Origin: Paenibacillus sp. USDA918EY
GTDB lineage: Bacteria > Bacillota > Bacilli > Paenibacillales > Paenibacillaceae
Assembly (NCBI RefSeq): GCF_009870825.1
Contig: NZ_WTWY01000006.1
Location: forward strand, 248,001-312,000
Reading direction: 5' to 3'
Length of the DNA: 64,000 nt
Positions 43,429-52,678 of the stretch are shown piece after piece. Below the pieces are notes generated by a model. The model had not been told where the DNA came from. It saw nothing but the letters and a program-made list of their open reading frames with translations, and searched no databases. Positions within the stretch are counted from its first letter, which is position 1. Each line of letters begins with the position of its first letter. The position numbers and the translations under genes are program-made.

Positions 43429-45093
43429 TTATGGATTCGGGTTAATCCCCGTAAAATAACTTTCGACGAGGCTCTGCATCTGCTGCGGCAGCTCCTGCCG
43501 CCCGAGCGATTTTTTGGCTTCGGATTCGTATTCCTTATAGACTTCCTCGTACGGACGGCTCGCTCCATCCACGGCCGGCGCTACGCCGCCTTTCTGGATC
43601 GTTCCGCCCTGGCCTTGCAGCGGCCCTTTGTCGTTTTGTTTGTTGCCGCTGCCCGCGAACTTGCGCGGCGTTTTGACGAAGTTTTGCCCACCGGCGCCAA
43701 GTCCCGCTCCGGAGCCTTGCCCCATACCCGAGCCGCTGCCGGTGCCTGTGCCGGTTCCCGCCCCGGCGCCGCTTCCCATCCCGCTGCCGGAACCGTTTCC
43801 TTGCCCGGAGCCCTGCGCTCCGCTGCTTCCCGGGGAGGCCTGGGCGCCGTCTTCCGCATCGCCTTCGTCCCCCTCAGCCCAAGCCAGCTCTTCGGCGCTG
43901 CCTCCGCTTGCCCAGGCATCCGACACCTGCATGCCGGAGGCGGTCATTTGCGAAGCCAGACCCAGCCCTTGCGAAGCCAGCTGCGAGCTCAGGCTGGAAG
44001 CTGCGGCCGATTGGCTCGCGGCTAATGCACGGGCCTCCAGAGCCTTGGCAAGCGCCTCCTCCAGATCGTTCAGCGCCTCCTCCGCCTCCTTGTCTTTCGT
44101 TCCTTCGGCAAGCGCCTTTTCGGTCTTTTTCAAAGCGTCTTTCAGCGCTTTGGTGTCCGGATTTTTATCCGCTTCTTCGGCCAATTTGCTCAGCGCCTCC
44201 CGCAGCTGTTCTTTTTGCTCCTTCGAAAGCCGCGCAACCTCCCGCTTGAATTGCTCCATCGACTTCTTTAAATCCTCCGTCTGTCCTTCCGCAAGGCTTT
44301 TGCCCAGGGAGGACATCCTCGGATCGTTTTGCATCCTTTTCCCGAGCTCCTTCACGTTCCGCACGGCCGCTTCCTGCTTGGCCGCCGTTTTTTCCATTTC
44401 CTTCATCGTTTTTTCAAGCTCGGCCAGCGCTTGTTCCGGATCCTTTTGCCGTTCCAGCTTTTTTTGCAGCGCTTGAAGGCTGTCTGTCAGCGGTTTTTTC
44501 GCGGAAGGGTCGAGTTTTTGCGTCTCAAGCTGCTGCACGAGCTTTTCCGTTTTGTTTTTCTGGTCCTGAACCCACTCTTTTTGGCGGGCGGCTTCGGCGA
44601 GCTTGGCATCCATCGGGCTGGGAATCAGCGCAAGTACGATCACCCCGATGAACAGCAGGCTGGCGGCAATCATCATTTTTTTATAGCTCGGATGCGGCAG
44701 CCTGTTCTTCAGCTCGGCGACGAATCGTTCCCCGTATGCTTCCGCCTGCTTGCGCTGCCAAACGGCCGCCGGAGCGTCGGAACCGGAAAAAGCAAGCGCC
44801 GTGACCATCATGTCGGTCCGCTCGGCTCCGCCCGTCGCCTCATCCATGGCCTGCGCGGCTTCATGGTCTTTTACGCGATGCGCAAGCCCCCACGCCATCC
44901 CGGCGGCCAGGCCGGCGATCACGGCCGCCAGCGCCAGCAAACGGTACGATGGAACCGGCCATAAACGCGCCGCCAATAAAACCAGCATCGCGCACCCGAA
45001 ACCTGCGGCGCTCCCGTACAATGCGGAGCGCAATAACCGAAACTGCTGCAGCCGATATTTCGCTTTTCCGATGGCGTTCCGAATGGCGTCCAT
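43429..45093 (-). CDS. Membrane coiled-coil protein with Gly/Ser-rich region (DUF4175-like)
   Basis: A 554-residue protein. Three hydrophobic segments lie near residues 21-41, 48-66 and 138-152. A long Lys/Glu-rich coiled coil (about 160-330) follows. A Gly/Ser/Thr low-complexity stretch (about 400-465) precedes a C-terminal region with RPYEEVYKEYESEAKKSLGR. The layout resembles DUF4175-type proteins found beside MoxR/VWA genes, but I do not recognise a domain with certainty. The ATG follows AAAGGAGGG. It starts 90 bp after the ABC permease gene. Confidence 0.6.
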   Translation of the reverse strand: MDAIRNAIGKAKYRLQQFRLLRSALYGSAAGFGCAMLVLLAARLWPVPSYRLLALAAVIAGLAAGMAWGLAHRVKDHEAAQAMDEATGGAERTDMMVTALAFSGSDAPAAVWQRKQAEAYGERFVAELKNRLPHPSYKKMMIAASLLFIGVIVLALIPSPMDAKLAEAARQKEWVQDQKNKTEKLVQQLETQKLDPSAKKPLTDSLQALQKKLERQKDPEQALAELEKTMKEMEKTAAKQEAAVRNVKELGKRMQNDPRMSSLGKSLAEGQTEDLKKSMEQFKREVARLSKEQKEQLREALSKLAEEADKNPDTKALKDALKKTEKALAEGTKDKEAEEALNDLEEALAKALEARALAASQSAAASSLSSQLASQGLGLASQMTASGMQVSDAWASGGSAEELAWAEGDEGDAEDGAQASPGSSGAQGSGQGNGSGSGMGSGAGAGTGTGTGSGSGMGQGSGAGLGAGGQNFVKTPRKFAGSGNKQNDKGPLQGQGGTIQKGGVAPAVDGASRPYEEVYKEYESEAKKSLGRQELPQQMQSLVESYFTGINPNP

Positions 45094-45183
45094 TCCGTTT
45101 CCCTCCTTTCTTGCCGGGCTTGGCGAGGACGGCACGAGGCCTTCCTGTCCGCCAGCCCTTGCCTGAAAGCTCCTATCGAATCT

Positions 45184-46128
45184 TTAAGAAGGATCGCTCG
45201 CGCCCGTTTCGACGGATGGAGCCTTGTATTCCTGATTTTTATGCTTCCGTCTTGCCACCGGACGAATTTTGCGGATGCTGATCCATAACGAACCGATGAT
45301 GACCACGCTGTACACCAGCAAAAATTCCTGCCACAGCTGGATCGGCGCGTCGGCGTTCAGGTTGCCGTTCCGAACGAGGAATGCCCCCTTCGAAAAGCCG
45401 GGGTCGAACAAACTGACCAGCGCCCCCGCCGGATTCAGCCCGAGAATGTAGCCGACAAAGGAATACGTCGGCCCCGTTGCCGGCGACGGCATCGAATAAT
45501 AGCTGCGCTGCACGATGCTCATCACGAACAAATAAAGCAGCCCCGTCAGCAGAAAAATGCACAAACCGACGCCGTAAGTGACGATGACGGAAATCATCGT
45601 ACGCTTGAACAAGGTTGAAAACAGCACCCCAAGCGAACCCAACAGCAGCATAATAAACAGATAAAACAAAAAGATGAAAAGCATCTGTTTCAGCGAAATG
45701 CCGCCGTACAGGAACACGATGCTGTAAATCGGCATGGTCGCCAGGATAATAAGCGTCATAAAGCTTAAGGAGGAAAACAGCTTGCTCAGGATGATCGTGG
45801 ATGAGCTTTGCTGCGTCGTCAGCAGCATGCTCAGCGTTTGCTTTTCCCGTTCCCCGCTGATCACGCCGGCCGTAAGCGCCGGGGCCATAAACGCGATCAA
45901 GACCAGCTGGGTAAAGCTCAGCACGTAGAACATCATGCGGCCGGCGCCCGAATTAAAAGGCTGGTTCCCCTGATTGCCAAGATAAAGCGAAACGTAAATG
46001 TAACCAAGCGCGATCACCCCAAGCACCAAAACGTATGCGAGCAGGGAAATCGCCGACCTCGGGGTCCGCATGCGCAGGCGGAATTCCTTGTCGAGCACCG
46101 GATTGATCCATTTGCGGCTCCAGTTCAT
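45184..46128 (-). CDS. ABC-2 type transporter permease
   Basis: A 314-residue permease with about six helices, of the NosY/ABC-2 class. It has NPVLDKEFRLRMRTPRSAIS at the N-terminus and ALTAGVISGEREKQTLSMLL, a conserved coupling stretch. The ATG overlaps the ATPase stop as ATGA. With the next gene it forms an ABC exporter of unknown substrate, embedded in the MoxR/VWA operon. Confidence 0.85.
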   Translation of the reverse strand: MNWSRKWINPVLDKEFRLRMRTPRSAISLLAYVLVLGVIALGYIYVSLYLGNQGNQPFNSGAGRMMFYVLSFTQLVLIAFMAPALTAGVISGEREKQTLSMLLTTQQSSSTIILSKLFSSLSFMTLIILATMPIYSIVFLYGGISLKQMLFIFLFYLFIMLLLGSLGVLFSTLFKRTMISVIVTYGVGLCIFLLTGLLYLFVMSIVQRSYYSMPSPATGPTYSFVGYILGLNPAGALVSLFDPGFSKGAFLVRNGNLNADAPIQLWQEFLLVYSVVIIGSLWISIRKIRPVARRKHKNQEYKAPSVETGASDPS

Positions 46129-47054
46129 TCGGCAGGCCCTCCTTTCGTAATCTCGAGGAATACGTCCTCCAGGTTGGTTTGCGCTTCATGGAAGGAGATG
46201 ACGGCATATCCCCAGGACAGGATGCGCTGCAGCAGCTGCGCCTGTTCAGAATCCCCGCCGCCATAATGAACGTGGATACCGGTATTGTCGGAGAGCACCG
46301 CAGAAACGAGAGCCTCGTCCTGCAGACGCGCGGCCAGCTCCTCCTGGCGCTCCATGACGCGGACGTGAAGCACTTTTTTGACGCGGAGGCGCGCTTGAAT
46401 GTCGGCGACCCTGCCCTGCGCCACCATTTCCCCATGCTCGATGACACCGATCTCATCCACCATTTCCGCCAGCTCCGGCAAAATATGCGAGGAAATGATG
46501 ATCGTTTTGCCCATCTGCTTCAGTTCTTTCAAAATTTCGCGCATTTCGATTCTGGCCCGCGGGTCGAGACCGGAAGCCGGTTCATCCAAAATCAGCACCT
46601 TGGGGTCATGGATCAGACATCGCGCGAGGCATAGACGTTGTTTCATCCCCCGCGAAAGGCTGTCGACATAGACATCGTGTTTGTCGCTCAAGTTCACCAG
46701 CTCCAGCAGCTGGGGAATGAGCTTTTCGCGCTCGGCGCGTGGAATGTTATAGCTCGCTCCGTAAAAATGCAAATATTCCGTCGTTTTGAGCTGATCGTAT
46801 ACGCCGAAGAAATCCGGCATATACCCGATCCGTTTGCGCACTTCCTTCGGATGCCGGGTGACGTCGAAGCCGTCCACCCTGGCCACGCCGGACGTCGGCA
46901 GCATCAGGGTCGCCAAAATCGACATGGTCGTCGATTTCCCGGCGCCGTTGGGGCCGACGAACCCGAACACGGTCCCTTCGGGAATGTACAGATTGATATC
47001 TTTCAAAGCGGCGAAGTTGCCGTAACGTTTGCTTAAATGCTGAATATCGATCAT
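46125..47054 (-). CDS. ABC transporter ATP-binding protein
   Basis: A 309-residue ATPase of the ABC-2 exporter class. It has the Walker A GPNGAGKS (34-41), the signature DSLSRGMKQRLCLARCL (an LSRGM variant common in this class) and the Walker B KVLILDEPASGLDPRAR. A C-terminal accessory domain (about 215-309) follows. The ATG overlaps the stop of the upstream exported-protein gene as ATGA, so the first three genes of the operon are translationally coupled. Confidence 0.9.
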   Translation of the reverse strand: MIDIQHLSKRYGNFAALKDINLYIPEGTVFGFVGPNGAGKSTTMSILATLMLPTSGVARVDGFDVTRHPKEVRKRIGYMPDFFGVYDQLKTTEYLHFYGASYNIPRAEREKLIPQLLELVNLSDKHDVYVDSLSRGMKQRLCLARCLIHDPKVLILDEPASGLDPRARIEMREILKELKQMGKTIIISSHILPELAEMVDEIGVIEHGEMVAQGRVADIQARLRVKKVLHVRVMERQEELAARLQDEALVSAVLSDNTGIHVHYGGGDSEQAQLLQRILSWGYAVISFHEAQTNLEDVFLEITKGGPAE

Positions 47055-49465
47055 CGTTTTACCGCCCCCTCTACGGCAAGCTCGGGCAGCATAAGTTCCG
47101 TCGCTGCTTTGGCCGTCAGCTTCAGGCGGATCCGTCCTTGCGAAGCGTACTGGTCGTTCGGGTTCGCCGCGCCCCACGGTTTGGAGGTATCCCATTTCAT
47201 GAGTTCCCAATCCTGCTTTTTGTAATTGAAAATATGATACTCCGTTTGTTTGCCCAAATTTTTGCTCCGGAGCTTTATTGCGCCGTCCGCCATCTTTTTC
47301 AAATCCGGCACGTCATAGTCGAACGTGACGCTTCCCTGCTCGATATGGCTGATTCCGGAAGGATCCTCGTACCAGCCCGGCGCGGCGATCTGATTGACGA
47401 CGGGCGCAATGAACCCGAACGGGATGTTTATTTTGCCGTTTTGGATCCAGCTGATGTTGACAGGCTGCAGCCAAAGGTTCAGCTGTTCGCTTTCGATGTC
47501 GTGGCTGTCGCTGCGGTATTGAAGCAGTTTATCGTTGTTGAACCCCAAAACATAGGCATCTTGGGAAGTCCATGCCGACCCTTGAAGGTAATTGTCCACC
47601 ATGCCTCTCTCCCGGGCATAGCGGTCATTTCCGTTCGGGTAACCATGGAACAGCGCGAAGCTGAGCATGCCGTTCCGGGCTGTTTGGACGCTTTTGACCG
47701 ACGCCAGGGAAACGGCTTTCCCTTTCTCCATATCCCCCAACGGGTACAGCTTGCCCCCTACAACGAGAGCGGCGTTTTTCAAGCTTGTCGACGTCGTATT
47801 GGTTACTTTCCCGTCGAGATTGCCGTTGCCGTTAATGAACAAGCTCACTTCAAGCCGGCCCAAACCTTCGTTTTGGCGGCGCTGTTCCACCCAAAGCTTG
47901 GCCAGAGACCACTGCGGCATGTCAAGCAGCTCGACTTCGGTGCTTTTCGGCCCGACCTCAACCAGATTGCGGCTGCCGTCCGATCCGGAGAACGTCCCTC
48001 CATCGCGCTGGATTTTCACGTACGTGTTGGCGGGAAGCTCCAGCCGGTAATCGCCGCTGCCCGGGGAAAAAAACGCGGTCGCGCTTTTGACCTTGCCCAG
48101 CCCGTTCCCGTCCAGTTCTACGACGTTCAGCGTGTGCGCAAGCTCCTTCGTTTTATCCGACGCGCCGACCATGTATACCGCACCGCTGGCAATGACCGCG
48201 ACGAGAGGAATGATCCACCATGCCCATTCCCGTTTGTCGGCTTTTTTCAGAAGCCAATAGAGCAAAGGCGCGACAACGATGGCGTAAACCACGATCAGCG
48301 AGGCCAGAACCTTGAACGACGGCATTTTAAGAGAAGGGAAAAAGTTCAATATATAGCTCAGGTTCATCAGCGGATTGTAATTTCCGGTCATCGCTTTCAT
48401 GTTGTTTTTTTGCAGCTCGCTGCCAAGCAGCGCGGACCACGCGTACGGATGGCCGGGCCACGAAGCGATCGGCTCCTGGGCCACATCGTAGGCGGCATAC
48501 AACACTCTGCCGTTTTCGACTTGTCTGCTTGCAAACAGCGGTTTCCCTGCGGTTGAATAGAGCACCGTCGCCCCCTTCACCGGCTGGGCGTCGGACAACG
48601 TAAGGTTGCCGTCCAAATTCAGCTTGCCGGGGCTGCCTTTGGCGTTCCCCTGCTTGTAAGCCCCCAGCTTTTCCAATTCGGGCAGCGATCCCGCACTAAA
48701 GGTGCCTTTATATTCGACCGGCGAAATGGCGGCAAAAGGAGCAGCCGTTTTCGGATATGCCGCACCGCCCCCAAGCACCAGCCGTCCCTCCGTTCTGACC
48801 CACTGCTCGATCGCGGTAACCTGCGCCGGAGTCAGGGAATCGGATGCAAAACGATTGAACACGATCACGTCCAGCCCGTCCATCAGCATCGGGTCGGTTG
48901 GCATGTCCTGCTGCTTCATATGGAGTACGTTCACTTTCGTATTGCCGCTTGGCAGCAGCGCAAGGAAATTCATCGCATCCGGGTCCTCGGACAGGACGGC
49001 GACGTTCGTCGGATTCATGCCGGCTCCGGTGATATAGCTTTTTCCGGACGAAAAGCCGACAAGATTTCCTTTTTTGACGGATCCCTCATAAAAAAGGATT
49101 TGGTTGCTGTTTTTGTCGTACTGCTGCCCCGGAATGGCCAGAACGATCTCTTTGGCCGTATCCTTCGGCAGCTCGACATGCTGAACATAAGACGCCGGGC
49201 TGTTGCCGTACCGGTCCTGCATCACTTGGAACACGATGTCCCCCGACAGGTCCCGATTGCTCGTCAACGTCAGCTTTAATGGATTCCATGCTCCTTCTTT
49301 AATCGTCCCCCCGTATCCTGCTTCGCTTTTTAAGGCAATGGACGGCTTGTCGTCGGCGTGCACCGTGCCTGCGCCGGAGACCAGCGGAAGCAGCAGCAGC
49401 AACGCGATTGCCCATAAAGGCAGCCTTGTCCGCCTTTTCTTGTCACATTTGTTCGAAGACAACAT
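47051..49465 (-). CDS. Exported membrane-anchored protein of unknown function (operon leader)
   Basis: An 804-residue protein. A signal peptide or first helix lies at about 15-38. A long extracytoplasmic region follows, with an amidotransferase-like segment LDVIVFNRFASDSLTPAQV...VLGGGAAYP. Two helices near 385-407 and 418-435 precede a second large extracytoplasmic domain. The layout (outer domain, helix pair, outer domain) is kept in proteins encoded with ABC-2 exporters, but I recognise no named family. The ATG follows GAGAGGAG and a candidate promoter lies just upstream. It is the first gene of the eight-gene MoxR/VWA/ABC operon. Confidence 0.7.
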   Translation of the reverse strand: MLSSNKCDKKRRTRLPLWAIALLLLLPLVSGAGTVHADDKPSIALKSEAGYGGTIKEGAWNPLKLTLTSNRDLSGDIVFQVMQDRYGNSPASYVQHVELPKDTAKEIVLAIPGQQYDKNSNQILFYEGSVKKGNLVGFSSGKSYITGAGMNPTNVAVLSEDPDAMNFLALLPSGNTKVNVLHMKQQDMPTDPMLMDGLDVIVFNRFASDSLTPAQVTAIEQWVRTEGRLVLGGGAAYPKTAAPFAAISPVEYKGTFSAGSLPELEKLGAYKQGNAKGSPGKLNLDGNLTLSDAQPVKGATVLYSTAGKPLFASRQVENGRVLYAAYDVAQEPIASWPGHPYAWSALLGSELQKNNMKAMTGNYNPLMNLSYILNFFPSLKMPSFKVLASLIVVYAIVVAPLLYWLLKKADKREWAWWIIPLVAVIASGAVYMVGASDKTKELAHTLNVVELDGNGLGKVKSATAFFSPGSGDYRLELPANTYVKIQRDGGTFSGSDGSRNLVEVGPKSTEVELLDMPQWSLAKLWVEQRRQNEGLGRLEVSLFINGNGNLDGKVTNTTSTSLKNAALVVGGKLYPLGDMEKGKAVSLASVKSVQTARNGMLSFALFHGYPNGNDRYARERGMVDNYLQGSAWTSQDAYVLGFNNDKLLQYRSDSHDIESEQLNLWLQPVNISWIQNGKINIPFGFIAPVVNQIAAPGWYEDPSGISHIEQGSVTFDYDVPDLKKMADGAIKLRSKNLGKQTEYHIFNYKKQDWELMKWDTSKPWGAANPNDQYASQGRIRLKLTAKAATELMLPELAVEGAVKR

Positions 49466-49486
49466 TTCTGCTCCTCTCTCATCATG

Positions 49487-49516
49487 GTTTTAACATGCGT
49501 TTATCTTTTTTGACAA
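49487..49516 (-). promoter_or_regulatory. Candidate promoter of the MoxR/VWA/ABC operon
   Basis: On the minus strand TTGTCA, 18 nt, TAAAAC with TGT directly before the hexamer. The leader would be only about 15 nt. In the rest of the 382-bp gap (49517-49777) I see nothing I can name. Confidence 0.45.
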
Positions 49517-49777
49517 AATCCCCACATATTAAAGACGCTTGTTTTCGCCATTTCACTTCAATATTTTTAAAATTTTCCTAAAAAATTTCGTCCGGACGGG
49601 AAAAATCGCTTCGATTTATGTTGGATGGTCTCTGTTCCCATACGTTCAAGCGACGAGGTTAGTCACGATTCCTGACTCTCTCCGTAAAGCATGGAGCAAA
49701 CCTCAGGCGGGACTTATTTGATGCCGTTTCGTGCTTCTAAGGTGTTTGAAAAAGGAGGGGTACAAGCTGAGATGATT

Positions 49778-49810
49778 TTAAAAAAACCTGCTTCGGGCGG
49801 AAGCAGGTTT
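49778..49810 (-). terminator. Terminator of nfo-purU
   Basis: A 10-bp stem AAACCTGCTT/AAGCAGGTTT with a 7-nt loop, followed on the minus strand by a T-run, 38 bp past the purU stop. Confidence 0.85.
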
Positions 49811-49847
49811 GTTCGGGTTGATGTTTCGTTATATAGAAAAGTCGAAT

Positions 49848-50750
49848 TTAGCCGTTAAATACGACGGTTTTGTTTTCATGCACCAAAATCCGGTCTTCGA
49901 TATGCCACTTGACGGCTCTCGCCAATACGACGCGCTCGATAGTGCGGCCGATCCGCTTCAATTCTCCGACATCGTCGCGGTGGCTGACGCGCTGCACGTC
50001 CTGCTCGATGATCGGGCCGCCGTCCAGCACCTCCGTGACGTAATGGGCGGTCGCTCCGATGAGTTTTACGCCGCGCTCGTAGGCTTGGGCATAAGGTTTG
50101 CCGCCGACGAAGGCCGGAAGGAAGGAGTGGTGGATATTGATAATCCGGTTACGATAGTGCTCGATAAAGAACGGAGAAATGATCTGCATATAACGGGCCA
50201 AAATGATAACGTCGATGTCGCTGCCGACGACCTCCAGCTGACGTTTCTCCGCTTCCTGCTTTGTATCGGGCGTTACCGGAATATGATGGTACGGTATGCC
50301 AAACGACTCCACGTATTCTTTCATGTCCGGGTGATTGCTCACAACCACCGCAATGTCGGCGTCCAAATCCCCGGCCTGCCACTGCCACAGCAGCTCAACC
50401 AGGCAGTGGTCCTCTTTGGAGACGAAAATCGCGAGCTTTTTCTTGCGGTTCACATCGAATATGTTCCACTGCATGCTGAATTTCGTCGCAATGGCCGCAA
50501 ATTCTCTTTCAAGCTCAGGCAATCGCTGCTGCAAATCCGGCAGATCGAATTCGACCCGCATAAAAAACATGCCGCCTTCCGGGTCCATCGTATATTGGTC
50601 GGATTGAACGATATTCGCCCCGTGCTGATGAAGAAAATGGGAAACGGCCGCTACGATTCCCGGTCCGTCCGGACAGGAAATCAGCATACGCGCGCGGTTG
50701 GCATGTGCTTGTGATGTATTGGATGCATTTTTCTTGACGTGTAGTTCCAT
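49848..50750 (-). CDS. purU: Formyltetrahydrofolate deformylase PurU
   Basis: Hydrolyses 10-formyltetrahydrofolate to formate and tetrahydrofolate. The 300-residue protein has an N-terminal ACT domain (about 20-100) with ISCPDGPGIVAAVSHFLHQH and a C-terminal formyltransferase-fold catalytic domain. The latter contains VVSNHPDMKEYVESFGIPYH, NIHHSFLPAFVGGKPYAQA and GATAHYVTEVLDGGPIIEQD, with the catalytic Asn, His and Asp regions. The start follows GGAGGAGC. It lies 48 bp after nfo and is probably co-transcribed with it. Confidence 0.94.
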   Translation of the reverse strand: MELHVKKNASNTSQAHANRARMLISCPDGPGIVAAVSHFLHQHGANIVQSDQYTMDPEGGMFFMRVEFDLPDLQQRLPELEREFAAIATKFSMQWNIFDVNRKKKLAIFVSKEDHCLVELLWQWQAGDLDADIAVVVSNHPDMKEYVESFGIPYHHIPVTPDTKQEAEKRQLEVVGSDIDVIILARYMQIISPFFIEHYRNRIINIHHSFLPAFVGGKPYAQAYERGVKLIGATAHYVTEVLDGGPIIEQDVQRVSHRDDVGELKRIGRTIERVVLARAVKWHIEDRILVHENKTVVFNG

Positions 50751-50798
50751 GAAGCTTCTGCTCCTCCTCGTTCTCACTATAGTTATCTTTTTATCTTT

Positions 50799-51920
50799 TT
50801 ATTTCAACGCTTCTTTGCCGGCAAGGCAGGCGATGAGCCGCTGGTTGATTTGCTCCTCGCTCAGGTCCGGGAACAGGTTCGCTTCGGCGATCATATCGTA
50901 TAGGCGCTCAAGCGGTTCGCGCGAATCGGCTTTTTTCGCTTTGGCGTCATTTTTAAGCAGCGACCATACGTCCAGAACGTATTGGCTCGGCTGGATGTCC
51001 TGTTTCGCGAAAAACGCGTGCAGATCCTCCACCTGTTTCATAAAATCGCCGCCAAAACGTTCGGAGACGTTGCCGCGAAGAAGCGCGATTTCGATTTCAT
51101 ACATCGGACGCTGCGTTTTGGCGTCTTTGCCGATCCAAGGCGTTTCGAGAATAAACGGTCTGCCTGCCAGTTTCTCGTGATGCACGACGGAATGGATCGT
51201 ATCGAAACCGATCCATCCCGAACCGATCGGGGCGTGACGGTCTTTTCCCGCTCCGCGCGGATTTTTGCTGTCATTGATATGCACGACGCCGATCCGGTCC
51301 AATCCGATGATGCGGTCGAACTCTTCGAGAACGCCGTCCAAGTCGTTTACGATGTCGTATCCCGCGTCGTGGATATGGCATGTGTCCATGCAGATCGTGA
51401 GACGGTCATTTTTGTCAACCTTCTCGATCATGCTGGCGATTTCCTCGAAGGTCCGTCCCATTTCCGTTCCTTTACCGGCCATGGTTTCCAAAGCGATATG
51501 AACTTCCGTTTCATCGGTACCGTTCAGCACCTCATTGAGGCCGTCCGCAATCCGTTGAATACCGTATTCAGGGTCTTTATCGGTATAGGCTCCCGGATGG
51601 AGAACGATATTTTTCACGCCGATGGCATGCGTGCGGCGAATTTCCTCCTGAAGGAAGCTGACCGCAAGTTCGAACGTGTTCGGCTTGTACGATCCGAGGT
51701 TGATAATGTAAGGCGCGTGCACGACGATTTCCTCAAAGCCGCTTTCCTTCATCAACTGCTTGCCTTCCTCCAGATACATCGATTCAATCGGTTTGCGGCG
51801 CGTATTTTGCGGTGCGCCGGTATATATCATAAACGAGCTCGATCCATAGCTGCTGGCTTCGTTGGTTGCACTTAACAGTCCCTTGTCCGAAAAGGACACA
51901 TGAGAACCGATTTTTAGCAT
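50799..51920 (-). CDS. nfo: Endonuclease IV with C-terminal extension
   Basis: Apurinic/apyrimidinic endonuclease that nicks DNA 5' to abasic sites; a zinc-binding TIM barrel. It opens LKIGSHVSF and has [57 protein letters not shown] and [11 protein letters not shown], which carry the metal ligands. The protein has 373 residues, about 75-90 more than typical Bacillus enzymes. The extra part begins near residue 280 and is helical and charged, without a recognised domain. No frameshift explains the extension, since the frame is open and the downstream spacing normal. Confidence 0.92.
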   Translation of the reverse strand: MLKIGSHVSFSDKGLLSATNEASSYGSSSFMIYTGAPQNTRRKPIESMYLEEGKQLMKESGFEEIVVHAPYIINLGSYKPNTFELAVSFLQEEIRRTHAIGVKNIVLHPGAYTDKDPEYGIQRIADGLNEVLNGTDETEVHIALETMAGKGTEMGRTFEEIASMIEKVDKNDRLTICMDTCHIHDAGYDIVNDLDGVLEEFDRIIGLDRIGVVHINDSKNPRGAGKDRHAPIGSGWIGFDTIHSVVHHEKLAGRPFILETPWIGKDAKTQRPMYEIEIALLRGNVSERFGGDFMKQVEDLHAFFAKQDIQPSQYVLDVWSLLKNDAKAKKADSREPLERLYDMIAEANLFPDLSEEQINQRLIACLAGKEALK

Positions 51921-52042
51921 AATTCATCCCCCTCAATCGAATTAACCCTTATTTTAGCGTGAATGCTGAAATAAATCTAGGAATGCGTTATAATTCTAGG
52001 AAGGTTAAATGAAAATCGAAGATGAGTGTAGAGGTGAACCAC

Positions 52043-52513
52043 ATGCACAGTTCATGGGGCGTGAGGCTGCTGTCCTCATCCATGCCTTCCGATATGTTTA
52101 TGGATTCCATCATGTTATGGGCCGTCATTCTGCTGATCTTGATGATGATCGGCGGATATTTCATGATCCGTAAATTTTTGAAGGTGCTCCCGAAAAACGA
52201 CGGAAAATCCAAGCTTGATTGGCAAAATCATTGGGTTGAGTCCAGCCGCCATCTATGGACGGACGAGTCCAAGGAATTTTTGGAGAAACTGGTCAAGCCC
52301 GTGCCCGGGCCGTTCCGCGATATCGCCAAGCACTCCATTGCCGCCGAAATCGGCAGAATCGCTTTGGAAGAAGGCGCTTCGGAAGTGACGCGCGACCATT
52401 GCATTAAAGGGTATATCTCCGCGACGCCAAAAAGGGACAACAAATTCCTCGTCGCTTTTCTCAACAAAAACCAGATCGACTACAAGCCTTACGAACATCT
52501 GATGCAAAAGTAG
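52043..52513 (+). CDS. DUF2621 (YneK-like) membrane protein
   Basis: A 156-residue protein. One N-terminal helix (about 16-38) IMLWAVILLILMMIGGYFMI is followed by a soluble domain. This domain has WVESSRHLWTDESKEFLEKL, PVPGPFRDIAKHSIAAEIGR and VTRDHCIKGYISATPKRD, a pattern also seen at the ends of light-independent protochlorophyllide reductase proteins (PCP-red domain). The ATG at 52043 follows AGAGGTGA; an earlier in-frame ATG (52022) lacks a site. Function unknown. Confidence 0.82.
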   Translation: MHSSWGVRLLSSSMPSDMFMDSIMLWAVILLILMMIGGYFMIRKFLKVLPKNDGKSKLDWQNHWVESSRHLWTDESKEFLEKLVKPVPGPFRDIAKHSIAAEIGRIALEEGASEVTRDHCIKGYISATPKRDNKFLVAFLNKNQIDYKPYEHLMQK

Positions 52514-52535
52514 CTTCTGAGCATACAAACGAAAC

Positions 52536-52612
52536 AAGCCCTCCGGCAGGAGCATCTTTCTTGAAGAAACGACATCATTTCTTCAATTGAAGCCTATGCC
52601 TGGGGGCTTTTG
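52536..52612 (+). terminator. Terminator after the DUF2621 gene
   Basis: The outer stem AAGCCCTCCGGCA/TGCCTGGGGGCTT (one wobble, one mismatch) encloses a second hairpin TTGAAGAAA/TTTCTTCAA, and TTTTGC follows. Confidence 0.6.
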
Positions 52613-52678
52613 CATACTCTGCTTTGAGTTTTTTAACTTAGGAGATTTGATTGTTAAAACAAGGAGGTTATAACGCCG

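Noticed and set aside
47138..48556. 472-codon open frame opposite the 804-residue exported protein
   Set aside because: No family features and Arg/His-rich shadow composition; the opposite strand has a signal peptide, a ribosome binding site and coupled neighbours.
49539..49721. 60-codon open frame in the gap between the MoxR/VWA operon and purU
   Set aside because: No ribosome binding site or recognisable motif, and AT-rich non-coding-like sequence.
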